DNA of 64,000 bases, taken from assembly GCF_000788395.1 (NCBI RefSeq), contig NZ_CP009888.1, forward strand, positions 372,001-436,000. The letters are read 5' to 3'. Shown one piece after another: positions 55,401 through 64,000 of this stretch. Below the pieces are notes generated by a model. The model did not search any database. It was not told the DNA's origin and saw only the letters and a program-made list of their open reading frames with translations. Both the position numbers and the translations under genes were made by a program. The stretch's first letter is position 1. Each line of letters begins with the position of its first letter. Origin of the DNA: Pseudoalteromonas piratica (GTDB taxonomy: Bacteria > Pseudomonadota > Gammaproteobacteria > Enterobacterales > Alteromonadaceae).

Positions 55401-56719
55401 TTGCAATGCATGCTGAAAAAAAAGGGCTTGAGCTAATATTGGATACACTTAATCTGAGTGAACACAGCATTATTGGCGATCCCGGCAGGATCCGACAAAT
55501 ATTGTCGAACCTTATCGGAAATGCAATCAAGTTTACCCATCTAGGCGAAATTGTTATTAGCGCTTCGCTCGCACATGAAGACGATGAGTTTTGGCGATTA
55601 CAACTGATAGTTAAAGACACAGGTATTGGCATTGCACCCAATAAGCAACAACAGGTTTTTGAGTTATTTAGTCAAGAAGACTCATCAACTACGCGCAATT
55701 ATGGTGGTACAGGCCTTGGCTTAGCGATCGTTAAAAAGCTATGTAACCGCATGATGGGAGATGTAACTTTAGTCAGCCAACAAAATATGGGCAGCGAGTT
55801 CACATGTAATATTCGTGTTGCAAAAGCCAAACAAAATAAGCTTTATCAACCTACAGTATCGATCGATGATCTGAATATCTTAGTGGTTGATGATAACCAA
55901 ACTAATTGTGAAATACTGACAAAACAACTGCAAAACTGGGGCGCACATGTTACCTCCTGTACCAACGGGCATGATGCTTTGAGTCTTTGCCGTGAAAGCC
56001 TTACAAATGCATCAAAATTTGATGTTGCAATACTTGATATGCAGATGCCTCAATTAAGTGGCGATATGCTTGCTAGAGAGCTCAAAGCAGATTCAAGCCT
56101 TGCTGATATTAAGCTCATCATGATGACATCAATGCAACACAAAGGCGATGCCAAGTACTTTGCTGATATTGGCTTTAGTGGCTATTTTCCAAAACCCGCA
56201 ACAAGTACCGATTTGCACGCAGCCTTACAAATCATTGTGGATAACGGTGAACCACTGAAACAAGCTCAACCACTGCTGACAAGACATTACATTAACGAGT
56301 TAAGTCAAGCTCAGGTTCAAAAAGAAGAAGCTGCATTACCGCAATTAAAAATCTTATTGGTCGAAGATAATAAAGTAAATCAACTCGTAGCCAAGGGGAT
56401 TTTGGGCAAGTTGGAACAGCAATGCGACCTTGCTGAAAACGGACTTGAAGCCATAGCAAAGCTCAAAGAAACGACAGAGCCATACGACATTATTTTTATG
56501 GATATTCAAATGCCGGAAATGGATGGCTTCCAAGCAACGAATGCGATTCGCCAAGGGCAAGCAGGTGAACATCACCAAAACACGACCATTATTGCGATGA
56601 CGGCCAATGCAATGGAAGGTGACAGAGATAAGTGTTTGCAAGCAGGAATGGACGAATACATATCCAAACCAATTACACTTGATGCGTTAAAGGAAAAGCT
56701 TGCTGTATTTATATTATGA
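52448..56719 (+). CDS. Hybrid sensor histidine kinase/response regulator
   Basis: This 1423-residue membrane protein has an N-terminal membrane helix (about 17-34), a PilJ-type sensor domain (VAGEQRMLSQRVALLASYAL near residue 47-66), a second helix (about 180-198), a PAS domain (about 225-340), a GAF domain (about 350-500), three more PAS-like domains (about 515-880), the kinase core with His908 in FLASMSHEIRTPMNGVIGML and GGTGLGLAIVKKL, and two receivers (phospho-acceptor Asp in AILDMQMP near 1195 and FMDIQMPEMDG near 1353). There is no Hpt domain, so the phosphate must go elsewhere. The PilJ domain binds nitrate in NarX-like kinases; the ligand here is unknown. It follows glnG but has a 197-bp spacer. 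Confidence 0.85.
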   Translation: MFSTESLLTSFSQRYKIALLVIAILISCSFFIITFEQKKQESYAHVINVAGEQRMLSQRVALLASYALNTQQSDYHKQELIKAASKLQNNQQQLAQLLTQFDRTSQAAILALYQGDNNLSAQINDYTSAALLLAQNSSLSRKQSAFFRAEYTDPLLTQLDQVVTLFEQAILNEKQAQKELIYIIWFGALISLLGLAFLLLKPTQSWLADTYNKLLIERNRASDFEFALNKHSVVIQVDKNTNILYYNKMFSHFYGYAEQEIINHSTDILRSNYHETSYYSDITDALANHKVWHGEICNKAKNGRLYWFSTTIVPLRDNDKGMRTSIIIQNDITEQKHAEFALKRLHEVTSDTSVSLDDKINAILDLGCDIFQLQFGIVSEISDNYKVLYSACPNNEITPQQEFEFEQTYCYHTFKANQALAYNHVAETDIATHPCYKNFGLESYIGCPIFVEGKRFGTLNFSSPEPSHHPFTNNDLEIIRLFAQWIGFEMMRINQREQLLSQQQLMEEMSEQAQIGAWEYNVRDNSLYWSSMTKRIHQVEQDFEPQVDTAIDYYKAGENQERIAELMRLAIEEGKPFQEELQLITAKGNEIWVAARAQPEMEGDQCLRVFGSFQDITERIAAQDNLKETNQRLEFVLHSTSVGIWDWDVESGKTIFNDRWATMIGYTLDELMPTSVDTWMSLLHPEDLAKAEQQLQRHWQGDAEHYSCETRMKHKNGEWVWVLDTGKIVSRHPDGTPKRMIGTHIDIHHSKQAELEIQDKNQRMALAADSAGIGIWDYNVQTQELKWDDWMFKLYGIENNGFQGAYDAWENGLHPDDKDDAVAALQHALETNSKFDTEFRIITPTGVTRYIKASAINKLNENGQVSNMVGVNYDITERVENELALTKAKVEAETAVVAKDEFLASMSHEIRTPMNGVIGMLDLLHDSPLNDEQSHRLSIAKNSANSLLNLINDILDFSKIEADKLELEHIQFDLNLMLSEVIELFAMHAEKKGLELILDTLNLSEHSIIGDPGRIRQILSNLIGNAIKFTHLGEIVISASLAHEDDEFWRLQLIVKDTGIGIAPNKQQQVFELFSQEDSSTTRNYGGTGLGLAIVKKLCNRMMGDVTLVSQQNMGSEFTCNIRVAKAKQNKLYQPTVSIDDLNILVVDDNQTNCEILTKQLQNWGAHVTSCTNGHDALSLCRESLTNASKFDVAILDMQMPQLSGDMLARELKADSSLADIKLIMMTSMQHKGDAKYFADIGFSGYFPKPATSTDLHAALQIIVDNGEPLKQAQPLLTRHYINELSQAQVQKEEAALPQLKILLVEDNKVNQLVAKGILGKLEQQCDLAENGLEAIAKLKETTEPYDIIFMDIQMPEMDGFQATNAIRQGQAGEHHQNTTIIAMTANAMEGDRDKCLQAGMDEYISKPITLDALKEKLAVFIL

Positions 56720-57334
56720 TGACAGGTAATTAGTTAACAAAACCACCAATTCCTTTCTAAATATATCGCCATTATGCCTGCAAGCAACAGCAGGAGTAAT
56801 ATCTGGATAAAGAATTTTATCAACCAAGCTATTAATCAGTATAAATACTGCAAACTCAGTTTTATTGCTTACATCGCAGGTGGGAGACGAGCAAAAAGGG
56901 GCTAAGGTCATTGCCAAATTACGATATACCGCTTTCCGGTCGACTTCAGGATCAGAGCTGACAATGTCTGAGTGCAAACGCGCATTCAAGTGCAAGGTTC
57001 GAAACACACTTTTTTTTTCATTCATAAATAGATATGTTTCGTGTACGAGTACATTAATCGCTTCAGTTAAATCTGTATGCTGACGCTTTTCCTGTACTTC
57101 TGACCAGAACTTTAAATCTTGCCCAAAATCTTGGTACAACAAAGGAAGAAGAGACTCTTTATCTTTGAATCTGCGATAAAACGTACCGACAGAGACACCT
57201 GCTTCGCTCGCTAGCTCTTTAACCGAAATATGTTCAAAAAATTTATCTTCTAATTTGACATATAACGCATTAAGTAATTTTTTTTGTGTGCTCAAACTTC
57301 TCGTCTGATGGGCTTTAATAACTAAACTAGCCAT
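56714..57334 (-). CDS. TetR family transcriptional regulator
   Basis: This 206-residue protein has an N-terminal helix-turn-helix (HISVKELASEAGVSVGTFYR, then RFKDKESLLPLLY) and a longer helical ligand domain. It is divergent from the propeller protein gene, and the 154-bp gap holds a palindromic operator, so it probably represses that gene and perhaps itself. The 3' end overlaps the end of the hybrid kinase gene by six bases. The ligand is not known. Confidence 0.9.
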   Translation of the reverse strand: MASLVIKAHQTRSLSTQKKLLNALYVKLEDKFFEHISVKELASEAGVSVGTFYRRFKDKESLLPLLYQDFGQDLKFWSEVQEKRQHTDLTEAINVLVHETYLFMNEKKSVFRTLHLNARLHSDIVSSDPEVDRKAVYRNLAMTLAPFCSSPTCDVSNKTEFAVFILINSLVDKILYPDITPAVACRHNGDIFRKELVVLLTNYLSS

Positions 57335-57407
57335 AATTTTTTAACGACTTAAAACATATCAATATGATGCGTGATTTCAAAAGCACCATCAAGTTAAACA
57401 ATACCGC

Positions 57408-57433
57408 AAAATGTGAACCTGAATTCACATTTT
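57408..57433. promoter_or_regulatory. Palindromic operator, TetR regulator/propeller gene
   Basis: A perfect 10-bp inverted repeat, AAAATGTGAA / TTCACATTTT, with a 6-bp centre lies between the divergent genes. The right arm contains TTCACA (57424-57429), the -35 element of a promoter whose -10 is TATAAT at 57446-57451. Confidence 0.7.
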
Positions 57434-57451
57434 ACATTATTCCTGTATAAT
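57424..57451 (+). promoter_or_regulatory. Putative promoter of the propeller protein gene
   Basis: TTCACA and the perfect TATAAT are spaced by 16 bp. Transcription would begin near 57458, 31 bp before the start codon. Confidence 0.65.
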
Positions 57452-57488
57452 CGCTCATAATTCAAACTAACTTAACTGATAGATATTT

Positions 57489-58364
57489 ATGAACACATTC
57501 TTTAAAAATTCCATATTACTATTGGCATTATCAGTAATGCCCGTCGATGCCAAACCATACGATAATTATCAGGCGAATGACCAAGTAGTACAATTTGCAC
57601 CTGGCGTTATCTCAACGACGCAATTTGAGATCAACAGCGTATTTAATGAAGCCGGTGACAAAGTTATCTTTTCACGGTGTTCAAACGACTTTAAACATTG
57701 CACCATGATGCAGTCGTCTTACCAAAACAATCAATGGCAAGCGTCCACTATTCTGCCTTTTTCTGGTCAGTTTTTAGATGCAGATGCCTATTTCAACGCT
57801 GATTTTTCATATCTTTATTTTGTCTCAAAGCGACCTATTGATAATTCGGAACAAGAAGCGAGTAGCATCAACCTGTGGCGCGTTAGTCATCATAAAAATA
57901 CATGGGGTACGCCAGAGTACTTAAATCACTTAAGCTCGTCTGAGCATGATTTGTATCCCTCTATCACCGCAAATGGTGATTTGTATTTTCCATCATTTAG
58001 AAATGAACAACGTTTACTTTATGTTGCAAAAGCGATTGGCAAATCTTTTGAAAAACCTGTAGCGCTGCCTTCTGAAATGTTCGGCGAAAAAGGTTTAATT
58101 GGTGACACTGTGGTATTACCGAATGGCAAAACCATCATTTTTAGTATGCGACGCGCTGATAGCTTAGGTGAAGGTGACTTATATGTTTCTCATAAAATAA
58201 ATGGAAAATGGACCATCGCAAAGCATTTGGGAGATAAGGTGAATAGTAAAGATCATGAATTTACACCCATTGTATCGCCTGACGGCCAATATTTATTTTT
58301 TACACGTATTGAAAAGGGCGTTGGCAACCTCTATCAAATTTCATTGAGTGCTTTACCTATGTAA
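57489..58364 (+). CDS. Periplasmic PD40/TolB-like beta-propeller protein
   Basis: This 291-residue protein has a signal peptide (about 1-21, ending PVDA) and PD40-type propeller repeats: FEINSVFNEAGDKVIFSRCS, AYFNADFSYLYFVSKRP, YPSITANGDLYFPSFRN, VVLPNGKTIIFSMRR and FTPIVSPDGQYLFFTRIE. Such exported propellers have varied roles and cannot be assigned. It is divergent from a TetR regulator with a shared operator region, so it is probably induced by a small molecule. The start has only a weak ribosome binding site. Confidence 0.8.
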   Translation: MNTFFKNSILLLALSVMPVDAKPYDNYQANDQVVQFAPGVISTTQFEINSVFNEAGDKVIFSRCSNDFKHCTMMQSSYQNNQWQASTILPFSGQFLDADAYFNADFSYLYFVSKRPIDNSEQEASSINLWRVSHHKNTWGTPEYLNHLSSSEHDLYPSITANGDLYFPSFRNEQRLLYVAKAIGKSFEKPVALPSEMFGEKGLIGDTVVLPNGKTIIFSMRRADSLGEGDLYVSHKINGKWTIAKHLGDKVNSKDHEFTPIVSPDGQYLFFTRIEKGVGNLYQISLSALPM

Positions 58365-58585
58365 ATTGCTAAACACTTGTAATTTAATCGCTTGGCTACC
58401 TTTATTTTTTAACGTTAGGTCGCCAAGTATTAAACAAGCTAAAAATTAAAGTGACCTCAGCCCCCTTTAGAAAACAAAGTGTTTGCAACCTACTCCAAAG
58501 CTATGCGTTTTTGAAAAACGACGATGTGTTTTTATTAAATCAGCTGAAAAGCCGCTGTTTTATGGGTGAAGTGGATAATCCATAC

Positions 58586-58611
58586 AAAAAACCCAAGCAT
58601 TTTAGCTTGGG
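58586..58611 (-). terminator. Terminator of rnpB
   Basis: The stem CCCAAGC / GCTTGGG with a 6-nt loop is followed by a T run on the minus strand, just past the 3' end of RNase P RNA. Confidence 0.8.
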
Positions 58612-58629
58612 CTTTTTATTGAATTTGAT

Positions 58630-58987
<358 letters not shown>

Positions 58988-59049
58988 AGGGCGACATTAT
59001 ACGGATTTTAACGTCGGCGGCTAGCTTTATTAGCACACATGCCAGGTAA

Positions 59050-60549
59050 TTAAAGAATCTGCGGTGATTTTAATACCAACTCAACACGTCTATTTTGCTG
59101 CATATTTGTCTCGGTATCATTCGCCGCTTTTGGTGCAACTGGTCCAACACCAACTGGCGTTAAACGCTGCTTATCTATTTTGTAGTGTGTGACCAAAGAA
59201 TTAACCACTTCTGCAGCACGGCGCTTTGATAAATCTTGGTTATAGCCAAACTTACCTTTGTTATCAGTATGACCCACTACATAAAGCGATACATTTTTAG
59301 TTTTTTTCAAAAAGTCAGCTATCTCAGCTAACTGTTTATCCGAACTTGCTTTAAGCGTGTGTTTATCAAAATCAAACTCAATACCATACAATGACACACT
59401 GCCTGTCGCTTGAATTTGTTTACCGAGCGTATCACTGTCTACATTAAGTGCTACTTGACTCATAGCTCGTTCTTCAATGATATCTACCACCATTTCCACA
59501 TCATATTGACCGCGTTTTTGAGAGCTATACATGGTTGCATAGATTTTACCCTGAGCAGTCACTTTTTCAGCACTAAATAAATAGTAATGACTTTTACTGG
59601 TCAGATTATAAAAATCAGCCTCGTGATTTTTTGCATGAATGGTGTTTTTAATATTGTCGCGTATAGCATAATTACCGCAAGTTTTAGCACTACATTCATA
59701 AATAAGGCTAAATCCTGCTTTTTGTAATGCATTAATATAATTATGATGCACTGCGTAAGGCCCCACTTTGGGATCAATTCGATAACTGATAGTGGTAATT
59801 TTACCACTCACTTTTTTCGTCGGTATCGTCTTTTTATATGGCCCGATAATTAAAGGATATGATTCAAAATCATTCACCGCCGAAGCAACAATATAACTCC
59901 CGGGAAAGCGCTCAATCATAGGATGATCAACACTGCCTATCGCATCTTTTTTAGATGCTTTTAAACTAGTAAAATCAAGCTGTTTAATTTCAAAGTTGCT
60001 CGCAACAGTGATACCGCTATTTGGCATTTGCGTTTCAATAACCTGCTCATAGGCATTGAGCAAAACGTTGCGATGACCATTTTGTGCAAATACTTGAATT
60101 GTTTGTCGATTCCCCACCTCTCCTTTTATTGCTGAGAGATAACCAAAGCGATTGCTCCTAGCGCTTGTATAACTCACTTGGTAAATATTGTTATAGCGAA
60201 AGCTATCATCAATAGTTTTTCGGTAAGGTTTGGTAGAGCAATCTTTCAAGCATTTTGCCGCAACCGTAAAACCCTGAGCAATCAGTTTGTTTGCCAAGTC
60301 TTCAAGGTAATGGGAATAACTGATACCAGTCTGATTACCTTGCTGTTGAACATAAGACTTATATTGACCTGTAATTTCGACAGATTGCCCCCCTTCATTG
60401 TCCATCATAATTTCAACGGGGACGTACTCATATTGTGCACTACTAATAGTTTTGGCACTGTCATTTTTTGCTACGATTAAGCCATCTGAATTGGCCATTG
60501 CAAGTATTGGTAAGAGCGCGCATGAATATGCGAATGCTTTTTTAAACAT
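59050..60549 (-). CDS. OmpA-domain envelope protein (DUF4892-like N-terminus)
   Basis: This 499-residue protein has a signal peptide (about 1-19) and an OmpA-like peptidoglycan-binding domain at about residues 385-497: SLYGIEFDFDKHTLKASSDK, YVVGHTDNKGKFGYNQDLSK and RRVELVLK. The N-terminal 370 residues have two similar halves with Cys pairs (KCLKDCS and ECSAKTCG), each followed by YRKTI / YAIRDNI, reminiscent of DUF4892. It probably links the periplasm or outer membrane to the cell wall. The role is unknown. Confidence 0.75.
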   Translation of the reverse strand: MFKKAFAYSCALLPILAMANSDGLIVAKNDSAKTISSAQYEYVPVEIMMDNEGGQSVEITGQYKSYVQQQGNQTGISYSHYLEDLANKLIAQGFTVAAKCLKDCSTKPYRKTIDDSFRYNNIYQVSYTSARSNRFGYLSAIKGEVGNRQTIQVFAQNGHRNVLLNAYEQVIETQMPNSGITVASNFEIKQLDFTSLKASKKDAIGSVDHPMIERFPGSYIVASAVNDFESYPLIIGPYKKTIPTKKVSGKITTISYRIDPKVGPYAVHHNYINALQKAGFSLIYECSAKTCGNYAIRDNIKNTIHAKNHEADFYNLTSKSHYYLFSAEKVTAQGKIYATMYSSQKRGQYDVEMVVDIIEERAMSQVALNVDSDTLGKQIQATGSVSLYGIEFDFDKHTLKASSDKQLAEIADFLKKTKNVSLYVVGHTDNKGKFGYNQDLSKRRAAEVVNSLVTHYKIDKQRLTPVGVGPVAPKAANDTETNMQQNRRVELVLKSPQIL

Positions 60550-60618
60550 CTATCTTCCTTAATCTGTTGTTTAAAATTTTAAAGCGCACTCACTATGCGC
60601 TTTGTGAGGGTTTGTTAT

Positions 60619-61500
60619 CTATTCATGATCGAGCATTGCTTTATACAAAGCGTTTTTCTTTAAACCAAAATAATCCGCTGCAATGCCACAGGCTTTTTTC
60701 AACGGCATTTCACTTTGCAGTAATTCGATAAGCTTTATTGCCTCTGGTGAAATTTCATTTTTACTTGCTTGCTTACCTGGCAACATTAGTACAATTTCAC
60801 CTTTTTGGCGTGCTGGATCTTCAGTTAAAAATGCTATTAACTCAACGACTGTACCACTAAAAAACGTTTCAAAACTCTTTGTAAGCTCTTTTGCCAATAC
60901 CACTTTCTGATCATCACCCAAGGCGGCCTTTAAATCATCTAAGCTTGCCATAATACGGTGCGTACTTTCGTACATAATACTCGTCATACCTGAATTAAAG
61001 GCATCGACAAAGAAGTCCTGTCGCGCTTTGCTTTTGGCTGGCGTAAAGCCGATAAATTGAAAACGGTCGGTTGGTAATCCTGAGCAAGAGACCGCAGCAA
61101 TCGCAGCACATGCGCCAGGAATAGGACTAACCATTGCGCCTTGTTCACGACACAAATTCACAACAGCATAACCAGGATCACTAATTAACGGGGTACCTGC
61201 ATCAGACACCAGCGCAACATTTAAGCCTTGTTCTAACCAGCTTAACAGCTCACTCGCTTTTTGTTTTTCATTATGATCATGAACCGCAACTATTTTTGCT
61301 TGAATTGAAAAATGACTCAGCAGTTTATTTGTGTGGCGAGTATCTTCCGCAGCAATAATATCAACACTTTGCAATACATTCAGTGCACGCTGCGTTATAT
61401 CCTCTAAATTACCAATTGGTGTTGCAACAACAAATAATTGACCTTGGTCGGCACTTTCGCCTGATGTACCTAAATTGCTTGGTTTCTGATTATTTGTCAT
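60619..61500 (-). CDS. rsmI: 16S rRNA (cytidine1402-2'-O)-methyltransferase
   Basis: This 293-residue protein is RsmI, which methylates the ribose of C1402 in the ribosomal decoding centre. The tetrapyrrole-methylase fold is seen in FVVATPIGNLEDITQRAL near residue 24, ALVSDAGTPLISDPGY near 97, and the family IPGACAAIAAVSCSGLP. It is divergent from lpoA, the classic rsmI/lpoA-yraN-diaA arrangement. Confidence 0.95.
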   Translation of the reverse strand: MTNNQKPSNLGTSGESADQGQLFVVATPIGNLEDITQRALNVLQSVDIIAAEDTRHTNKLLSHFSIQAKIVAVHDHNEKQKASELLSWLEQGLNVALVSDAGTPLISDPGYAVVNLCREQGAMVSPIPGACAAIAAVSCSGLPTDRFQFIGFTPAKSKARQDFFVDAFNSGMTSIMYESTHRIMASLDDLKAALGDDQKVVLAKELTKSFETFFSGTVVELIAFLTEDPARQKGEIVLMLPGKQASKNEISPEAIKLIELLQSEMPLKKACGIAADYFGLKKNALYKAMLDHE

Positions 61501-61563
61501 TGAGCTCTCCTACAACAGTTTGTAATATATGACCTAATTGCATAGAAAAAGACTGAGATCAGC

Positions 61564-63441
61564 GTGAGACTAAAACTATTAGGGTTAATGGCTCTATTTT
61601 CCTTGTTATCAGCGTGTAGTACAACTGAAAAAACACCCGTTGTAGAACAGGTCAAAACTCAACCAAAAGTTGAGGTCGATCTCAATGCACAAAGTTTATA
61701 TCAAAAAGCGCTTACTAAAAGAGATTTTGATAAGATTCAGCTGCTATATACTGCTCGAGACAAAGCAATTGAAGAACAAGATTGGCAACTTGTTATTACC
61801 ATTTGCGAGTTACTGATCGAATCAGACGGTCCAGATACTGTGCGCAACCAGTTATATATTGCACTTGCTTATACACAACAACAAGATTACCACGCAGCAC
61901 TGCGCACACTTGAATCTCTTAATGCCAAGCTCACATCACCGATGCATTTTTATTTACACCAAGAGATTTACGGTAATATTTACGCAGCTCAAGCATTGCC
62001 CCATAAAGCAGCTCCTTACTATATTCGTGCCTCAGAGACTGCAAATAAGCATCAATTTAACGCGAATAAACTTAACAAATCACTGTGGCAGGTGTTAAAC
62101 CAATTATCAATAAAGCAGCTCGAAGCGTTAAATGAGGGCAGCAGTATTCAGCGCGGCTGGGTTAGCCTAGCACTCTATACGCAACTCTATATTGGTGATG
62201 CAACTTCTTTACAAGCAGCAATTAACAAGTGGGACTATGCTTACTCAAATCACCCTGCCAGCTTTGCATTGCCTGACGACATGCAAAAAATAATTAATGT
62301 AGAACCAATTCGCGTTAATAAAATTGCCGTCATTTTGCCGAGCAATCAAAGTAAGCAAAAAGCGCTGGCACAATCGTTAAAAGCAGGCGTTTTAGCTGCA
62401 TCTGAAAACCATCCAGATCGTGAACTTCACTTTATTGATTCAGCGTTAACACCCGAGCAAATTTCCGAGCAACTCACGCTATTAAACCCTGATTTTGTGA
62501 TTGGTCCTTTATTAAAAGCAAATATTGATAAATTGCAACAAGCAGGCACATTAGACGCTTACCCGAGCATGTTCCTTAATACAACACCACAAGCATTGCA
62601 ATCTATTGACCATTTTGCATTCGCATTAAACCCTGAACATGAAGTTACACAAGCGGTTTACCATTTTGTAAATCAAGAGTTTAAAAAGCCGCTGGTGATT
62701 GCTCCTGGCAATCATTTAGGTCAACGCTTAGCAAATCACTTTACTAATCAATGGCTCGAATTTTCAGAAAATGAGCCGCAAATAGGCTTTTATGCTAATA
62801 AACGAGATGTTCAAAAAATGGTGCGAGAGCTGCTTGAAGTTGATAAAAGTAAACAACGCATTCGAGAGATAAGTTTAATGTTCAAGGGGCAACTGCATGA
62901 TCAACCGCGTTCGCGTCGCGATATCGATGCCATTTATATCATTGCAGATGCCACTCAAACGCGTTTGCTGAAACCTTCATTTGACGTAAATATCTCACCG
63001 TTTGCGAAACGAATTCCTATTTTTGCCAGTTCGCGCAGTCACGATATCAAATCAGATAAAACCGACAAAAAAGACTTAGCAGGTTTATATTTTTCTGAAA
63101 TTCCTTGGATGTTACCTCTCACAGGCACACAACAAACTCTTCGCAGCGATTTTGATGAAATATGGCCTGAGCGCTCTACTTTAGAACAACAATTATTTGC
63201 CATGGGGTTTGACGCTGTTCAGCTGATCCCACACTTAAGGCAATTACAAATGGTACCAGGAAAAACCTTAGCGGGGCTTACCGGCAACCTTACTGTAAAT
63301 CAAGACGGTGATGTTGAGCGACAATTGAAGTGGGCTCAATATCGAGAAAAACAAATAGTGACGCTTGATATTAAGACGGAAAAACCAACACCGTTATTTA
63401 TTAAAAACCATCAGCAAGAAACGCAGGAAGCAACACTATAA
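61564..63441 (+). CDS. lpoA: Penicillin-binding protein activator LpoA
   Basis: This 625-residue outer membrane lipoprotein stimulates PBP1a in peptidoglycan synthesis. It begins with a lipobox, LLSACSTTE, with Cys20 as the lipidated residue. The N-terminal TPR-like helical domain is about 40-235. The C-terminal domain has the periplasmic-binding-protein fold (VNKIAVILPSNQSKQKALAQ near 257 and ARDIDAIYI-type RRDIDAIYIIADATQT near 458). yraN follows after 15 bp, in the conserved order. Confidence 0.93.
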   Translation: MRLKLLGLMALFSLLSACSTTEKTPVVEQVKTQPKVEVDLNAQSLYQKALTKRDFDKIQLLYTARDKAIEEQDWQLVITICELLIESDGPDTVRNQLYIALAYTQQQDYHAALRTLESLNAKLTSPMHFYLHQEIYGNIYAAQALPHKAAPYYIRASETANKHQFNANKLNKSLWQVLNQLSIKQLEALNEGSSIQRGWVSLALYTQLYIGDATSLQAAINKWDYAYSNHPASFALPDDMQKIINVEPIRVNKIAVILPSNQSKQKALAQSLKAGVLAASENHPDRELHFIDSALTPEQISEQLTLLNPDFVIGPLLKANIDKLQQAGTLDAYPSMFLNTTPQALQSIDHFAFALNPEHEVTQAVYHFVNQEFKKPLVIAPGNHLGQRLANHFTNQWLEFSENEPQIGFYANKRDVQKMVRELLEVDKSKQRIREISLMFKGQLHDQPRSRRDIDAIYIIADATQTRLLKPSFDVNISPFAKRIPIFASSRSHDIKSDKTDKKDLAGLYFSEIPWMLPLTGTQQTLRSDFDEIWPERSTLEQQLFAMGFDAVQLIPHLRQLQMVPGKTLAGLTGNLTVNQDGDVERQLKWAQYREKQIVTLDIKTEKPTPLFIKNHQQETQEATL

Positions 63442-63456
63442 GGTATAGGGAATACA

Positions 63457-63828
63457 ATGGGATGGACCTCAAAGTTATTCAAAAACAGTAAAGAGAAAGG
63501 TAACTTTTTCGAACTGCAAGCAGAGCACTATTTAAAACAACAAGGCTTGCAAACTGTAACACGAAATTTTAGTTGCCGTTATGGCGAGCTCGATTTGATA
63601 ATGAAAGAAGGGGCGACCTTAGTATTTGTTGAAGTGAAATATCGGAAATCCAATGCATTTGGTGGGGCAATTAATGCGCTATCAGAAGCAAAGCAACAAA
63701 AACTAACGCGTACTATCTATTATTATTTGAAACAAAATAGCCTAGAAGATTGTCCATTTAGAGTCGACTTTGTTGCCATAAATGGGCAAAATTCTTATCA
63801 ATATACTTGGATAAAAAGCGCATTTTAG
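63457..63828 (+). CDS. yraN: YraN family endonuclease-like protein (UPF0102)
   Basis: This 123-residue protein has the Holliday-junction-resolvase-like fold of UPF0102. The core is [51 protein letters not shown], with the D-ExK nuclease residues in ELDLI and FVEVKYR. Nuclease activity has not been widely shown. It lies between lpoA and diaA and ends 1 bp before the diaA start. Confidence 0.93.
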   Translation: MGWTSKLFKNSKEKGNFFELQAEHYLKQQGLQTVTRNFSCRYGELDLIMKEGATLVFVEVKYRKSNAFGGAINALSEAKQQKLTRTIYYYLKQNSLEDCPFRVDFVAINGQNSYQYTWIKSAF

Positions 63829-63829
63829 T

Positions 63830-64000
63830 ATGCAAGAACTCGTTAAAGAAATTTACACCGAAAGTATTCAAGCCCAAATTGCGGCTGGAGAAGCGCTACC
63901 TAGTGCACTTGAATCAGCTGCACTGACAATAGTGCAAAGCCTTATAAATGGTAATAAAGTGCTTTGTTGTGGCGGGAGCAATAACTACATGTTGGCTTCA
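63830..64000 (+). CDS. diaA: DiaA-like SIS domain protein (3' part outside the window)
   Basis: The frame starts with ATG at 63830 and stays open to the window edge, giving 57 codons: [20 protein letters not shown] onward, then the SIS loop start [16 protein letters not shown]. DiaA is a tetrameric SIS protein that binds DnaA and times initiation; GmhA-like isomerases share the fold. The place after yraN supports DiaA. The C-terminus is not visible. Confidence 0.85.
   Translation, partial: MQELVKEIYTESIQAQIAAGEALPSALESAALTIVQSLINGNKVLCCGGSNNYMLAS

Overview
The window is ordinary chromosomal DNA of a marine gammaproteobacterium of the Alteromonadales, most likely Pseudoalteromonas or a close relative. 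This rests on low GC content, the secA-mutT, yihI-engB-polA, glnA-glnL-glnG and rsmI-lpoA-yraN-diaA neighbourhoods, the ilvGMEDA operon, and a chitin/GlcNAc module with LacI-type operators. I see about 57 protein genes, RNase P RNA, a lysine riboswitch, an ilv attenuator with its leader peptide, a strong candidate CsrB/CsrC-type sRNA and weaker sRNA candidates. I see no insertion sequence, prophage, CRISPR array, tRNA or rRNA.

Layout. 1-4000: chitin/GlcNAc module (nagP-like transporter, cut by the window edge, and a GH20 hexosaminidase), each gene behind a NagR-like palindrome. 4000-9000: gamma-glutamyltransferase, mutT, secA. 9000-13600: dciA, a YceI protein, a DUF1285 protein, hemN, and the yihI/DUF2489 pair. 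13600-19500: methyltransferase, CsrC-like sRNA, cytochrome c4, engB, a possible Spot 42 counterpart, polA. In E. coli spf lies between polA and engB (yihA), and csrC between engB and yihI, so two RNA loci sit here in the same relative places. 19500-29000: elbB, cytochrome c5, a GAF-GAF-GGDEF protein with a degenerate EAL tail, rep, ubiK, a solute-binding protein overlapping a beta-carbonic anhydrase, and a methyltransferase.

29000-35600: complete ilvLGMEDA operon on the minus strand with promoter, leader peptide and attenuator. 35900-39600: envelope proteins of unclear role (TraB/GumN, DUF4097-like, a periplasmic TonB-domain protein, an outer membrane barrel). 39700-44000: a lysine-riboswitch operon, dapA-dapD-decarboxylase-deacylase. 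The last two genes are unusual and suggest a dedicated lysine branch; this is the most interesting metabolic lead. 44100-47000: pldA and typA. 47300-52250: the nitrogen control locus glnA-DUF4124-glnL-glnG with a sigma54 promoter, two NtrC boxes before glnA and a third NtrC box touching the glnL start codon.

52400-58400: a large hybrid sensor kinase, then a TetR regulator divergent from a beta-propeller protein with a palindromic operator over the latter's promoter. 58600-64000: rnpB, an OmpA-domain protein, rsmI, lpoA, yraN and the start of diaA.

Gene functions are inferred from recognisable motifs and order. No search or folding program was run, so RNA structures and operators are read by eye.
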